Shown here one piece after another: positions 15,373 through 17,439 of a DNA stretch of 17,439 nt. How positions within the stretch are numbered: position 1 is the first letter of the stretch; every line of letters begins with the position of its first letter. Source of the DNA: Gudongella sp034004165 (GTDB taxonomy: Bacteria; Bacillota; Clostridia; Tissierellales; Tissierellaceae); NCBI GenBank assembly GCA_034004165.1, contig JAVEXI010000035.1, positions 1 through 17,439 on the forward strand, given 5' to 3'. The notes beneath the pieces are model-generated. The model had not been told where the DNA came from, searched no databases, and saw only the letters and a list, made by a program, of their open reading frames with translations. Both the position numbers and the translations under genes were made by a program.

Positions 15373-16017
15373 TTATACTTCTTGATTCTGTTTTGTGTAA
15401 TCGTCGAACAGTGTGTTTATCTTGTCTAATGTTTTGTATGAAATGTCTGGAAGTTGTCCGCCAAAAAGTTGCTCGCACTCGCCGAATGCTTGCAGGATCT
15501 TTCCTTTTAACATTTCAAGTTTGTCTGCATCGTTACCTGAAAGTGCTATTGCAAAATCAAAAATACGCTGAGCCGTCTGGTCGACACCCCAATAGTCGTT
15601 TTCACCCACTGCACCGGTGGCTTCGACATTGCCTAACTGTGCATTTAATCTTAGGATTTCATCCGACGCCGCTTGAGGGACACCAACTTTGGTTAAATCA
15701 AGATCGCTGAGGTAAATAGGCTTTCCATCATGATAGTCAACCTGGTTCTTAAGCATACTGATTAACATCTTCTTAAATGCAGAAGCAGTCTGTTCTGATT
15801 GTCCGATGGCATTGCTTAAAGTCTTCATATCAGACTCTGAACGAAGTTTTCCTCTGTTTTTTTGAGTTGGCTTATAGGTATTTGCAACCGTTGACGTTGA
15901 TTTTACAAAACGATCAGTCTGTGTTTGTTTTTTAGCCTTAGTTTGTTCTTTAGTTGAATGTGACAATTTATCTGTTTGTCCATAAGTCCTCGCATTAGAT
16001 GAAGTTATTTTATTCAT
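15373..16017 (-). CDS. Conserved-looking protein of unknown function
   Basis: The product has 214 residues, from the ATG at 16017, with GAAGGAG 10 nt upstream; the frame is open further to 16044. Residues 1-70 are polar, rich in Ser, Thr, Gln and Lys and probably disordered, with no signal peptide. From about residue 75 it looks folded and helical: a small helix, KPIYLSDLDLTKVGV, then DYWGVDQTAQRIFDFAIALSGNDADKLEMLKGKILQAFGECEQLFGGQLPDISYKTLDKINTLFDDY. The run AF-x6-F-GG-LPDIS-x-KT-D recalls an uncharacterised domain I associate with motility-related hypothetical proteins, but I cannot confirm this. It has its own terminator and is probably single. No catalytic motif is seen. Confidence 0.72.
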   Translation of the reverse strand: MNKITSSNARTYGQTDKLSHSTKEQTKAKKQTQTDRFVKSTSTVANTYKPTQKNRGKLRSESDMKTLSNAIGQSEQTASAFKKMLISMLKNQVDYHDGKPIYLSDLDLTKVGVPQAASDEILRLNAQLGNVEATGAVGENDYWGVDQTAQRIFDFAIALSGNDADKLEMLKGKILQAFGECEQLFGGQLPDISYKTLDKINTLFDDYTKQNQEV

Positions 16018-16110
16018 TAGTAATTCACTCCTTCTCTTTTTCAATAGATAACTTACAAATTAGCTACTACATAAATTTAGTATATATATCGGCGAATTTT
16101 AAAAATGATT

Positions 16111-16147
16111 GAGTCCCTACTTGCGGACTGTCGAAGACAGCCCCTAC
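16111..16147. repeat. Short GC-richer element with two overlapping hairpins
   Basis: AGTCC (16112-16116) can pair with GGACT (16125-16129), or CTGTC (16128-16132) with GACAG (16136-16140); the two pairings compete. CCCTAC occurs near the start and again as CCCCTAC at the end. It stands out from the AT-rich surroundings and looks like a REP-type intergenic repeat, but only one copy is in this window. Confidence 0.4.
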
Positions 16148-16176
16148 AAATATAACATAAGGTAACAGTCGCCTTG

Positions 16177-16185
16177 TGATATAAT
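16177..16185 (+). promoter_or_regulatory. Extended -10 promoter for second DsrE-like gene
   Basis: TGATATAAT is a perfect extended -10. No clear -35 is seen at 17 bp. The implied leader is about 100 nt, without an obvious structure. Confidence 0.45.
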
Positions 16186-16292
16186 ATGATTATAACAGTT
16201 CAACGGTTGTTTGGTACGATGAAATCTAAAGTTAGCCCATTTGTAGTTGCAGTGTCTATAATTGGCAAGTGATTTTGCAAAGGAGAGAGGTT

Positions 16293-16631
16293 ATGAAGAA
16301 AATTTTATTTTATGGTATGACGGATCAAAAGATGTGTTTCCAACATATTCTCATGAATGCACTAGATTTAAGTGCCTCAGGAATTGAATCAAAAATAATA
16401 TTTGAAGGTAGTTCTGTAAAATTAGTCTCTGTATTTGAAGAGGAAAACAATCCCCTCTACAAGAAGGCAAAAGATGCGGGCCTTATAGCAGGAATTTGCC
16501 TGGCATGTTCAAAAATTATGGAAGTATATGATGCAAATTTGAAATCTGGTCTTCCAATGTTAGATGATATGAATGGACATGCTGGAATGAAGAAATACAT
16601 AGAAGAAGGATATGAAGTAATTAGTATGTAA
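16293..16631 (+). CDS. DsrE-like small protein (second copy)
   Basis: The product has 112 residues. Strand KKILFYGM, a helix, strand IESKIIFEG, a helix (NNPLYKKAKDAG), then GICLACSKIMEVYDANLKSGLPMLDDMNGHAGMKKYIEEGYEVISM. This is a DsrE-superfamily pattern common in anaerobes and often labelled 'cytoplasmic protein'. It carries C69-LA-C72, at nearly the same place as the CIAC of the other DsrE-like protein, and both end a strand with EVISM. Sulfur transfer or redox sensing is plausible, but the partner is unknown. I choose the ATG at 16293 because AAAGGAG is 8 nt upstream; the frame is open from 16269. A GC-richer stretch of unknown nature (16635-16690) follows, then the insertion sequence. 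Confidence 0.75.
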   Translation: MKKILFYGMTDQKMCFQHILMNALDLSASGIESKIIFEGSSVKLVSVFEEENNPLYKKAKDAGLIAGICLACSKIMEVYDANLKSGLPMLDDMNGHAGMKKYIEEGYEVISM

Positions 16632-16755
16632 TAACCCAAGGGGCCAGACCGAGACCAGTGAAAAAGTCCATAAGATTTCCCCATGCGAGCATTTAATATA
16701 TTTAAATTAGCAATATAAAAAGTAGTTAAAACGTTGGAATATCAATATTAAATGT

Positions 16756-16821
16756 AAAAATCCTCCTCATTTATGGTATAATGTAAGTGCGAACAAAATT
16801 AACCAAAAGAGGAGGATTTTT
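16756..16821 (+). promoter_or_regulatory. Promoter inside a ribosome-binding-site-masking hairpin (IS leader)
   Basis: AAAAATCCTCCTC (16756-16768) and GAGGAGGATTTTT (16809-16821) are perfect 13-bp reverse complements. The right arm contains the transposase Shine-Dalgarno sequence and ends just before its ATG. Between the arms is an extended -10, TGGTATAAT (16774-16782). A transcript started there (near 16789) lacks the left arm and is free to be translated; one entering from outside has both arms and would hide the site. Confidence 0.7.
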
Positions 16822-17439
16822 ATGCTTCAACCTAAGCTGAAACAATTGTCATTTCATTATTCATTATACACTAAAATACCTGAAAATCATATACTCAAAA
16901 GGATTAATTCTGTAGTTGATTTCTCATTTATCAACGAATTACTTAAAGATAAATACTGTATCAACTTTGGTAGACCTGCTAAAGAGCCTGAGCTCATGTG
17001 TAAATTACTCTTTTTGCAACATCTATACAATCTGTCTGATGAAAGAGTTATTGAAGAAGCCCAATTAAATCTAGCTTATCTCTACTTCTTAGGACTAAAT
17101 CCCGAAGATACCTTGCCAGATAAAAGCCTCTTATCTAAATTTAGAACCCAGCGATTAGAAGAAACAACATTAGACAGCATAATAACAGAAATTGTCAGGC
17201 AATGTGTTGAACAAGGAATTATTGAATCCACAAGCCTAAGCATAGATGCTACACATATAGAAGCAAACACAAATAGATTAACATCCGAAAGATTGATGGA
17301 TCATCTTGCAAGAAAAATAATCAAAGTATATGAACAAGAAACTGGGGAAACCATTGTAGATATCCCTGATACACCAGAATATAGAGAACTTGAAGATTAC
17401 AAAAAAGCAAAAGAAATCATGAAAAATCACCTAGAAATA
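16822..17439 (+). CDS. IS1182-family transposase, N-terminal part (cut by window edge)
   Basis: This is the first 206 codons with no stop. The N-terminal DUF772-type region reads PENHILKRINSVVDFSFINELLKDKYC, FGRPAKEPELMCKLLFLQHLYNLSDERVIEEA, then NLAYLYFLGLNPEDTLPDKSLLSKFR, as in IS1182/IS5-like transposases. The first catalytic Asp of the DDE triad is probably Asp142 in SIDATHIEANT. The ATG at 16822 directly follows GAGGAGGATTTTT. The remaining catalytic residues lie beyond the window, so whether the element is intact is unknown. Confidence 0.9.
   Translation, partial: MLQPKLKQLSFHYSLYTKIPENHILKRINSVVDFSFINELLKDKYCINFGRPAKEPELMCKLLFLQHLYNLSDERVIEEAQLNLAYLYFLGLNPEDTLPDKSLLSKFRTQRLEETTLDSIITEIVRQCVEQGIIESTSLSIDATHIEANTNRLTSERLMDHLARKIIKVYEQETGETIVDIPDTPEYRELEDYKKAKEIMKNHLEI

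Larger units (their letters stand above)
16750..17439 (+). mobile_element. Left part of an IS1182-family insertion sequence
   Basis: It contains the leader hairpin and the 5' part of the transposase. The right end is outside the window, so the terminal inverted repeats and target duplication cannot be seen; the left boundary (about 16700-16755) is a guess. Confidence 0.65.

Noticed and set aside
16457..16684. Minus-strand frame opposite the second DsrE-like gene
   Set aside because: It is antisense to a gene with a good ribosome binding site and fold pattern, and has none of its own.

Overview
The window is AT-rich, with strong AGGAGG ribosome binding sites, S-layer homology (SLH) proteins, lysA and a selenocysteine-containing formate dehydrogenase with a bacterial SECIS. 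Together these point to an anaerobic low-GC Gram-positive bacterium of the Clostridia, with a monoderm envelope carrying an S-layer. The species cannot be fixed from the sequence. No rRNA, tRNA, CRISPR array or phage module was seen.

Layout. (1) 1-732, minus strand: an orphan pseudo-receiver protein followed by the 5' part of an SLH surface protein that leaves the window. (2) 733-2059: a multi-pass membrane protein resembling the YhhN family (plus) and a convergent lipoprotein (minus) whose 3' ends overlap. (3) 2336-6303, plus: a two-gene formate oxidation operon. fdhA has a TTG start and an in-frame UGA read as Sec137, with a SECIS hairpin 11 nt after the UGA. Its stop overlaps the start of a 644-residue fusion of the two electron-transfer subunits usually called HydB and HydG in sulfhydrogenases. 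A hairpin terminator closes the operon. (4) 6351-8771, minus: a membrane-anchored protein with a copper-amine-oxidase-N-like domain, then lysA. (5) 8772-11004, minus: an ECF-type sigma factor gene overlapping by 4 bp a gene for a membrane-anchored serpin. The short cytoplasmic N-terminus of the serpin looks like that of an anti-sigma factor. (6) 11135-13174, minus: a large S-layer protein with its own good promoter and terminator. (7) 13426-14295, minus: a CPBP-family intramembrane protease. (8) 14498-16631: two small DsrE-like proteins of equal length, each with a CxxC at nearly the same position, flanking a small GNAT protein and an unrecognised protein. (9) 16750 to the end: the left part of an IS1182-type insertion sequence whose leader can fold over the transposase ribosome binding site.

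How the genes work together. The formate operon is a self-contained catalytic plus electron-transfer module, with FAD, NAD(P) and Fe-S centres predicted on the second subunit. Its selenium insertion machinery must lie elsewhere. The most interesting unit is the sigma factor and serpin pair. The gene order, the translational overlap and the domain order (cytoplasmic stub, one membrane span, extracellular serpin) suggest that an external protease could be sensed by the serpin and reported to the sigma factor. This is inference. The surrounding genes are mostly for the cell envelope (S-layer, anchored CuAO-N protein, CPBP protease, lipoprotein), which fits an envelope-stress setting.
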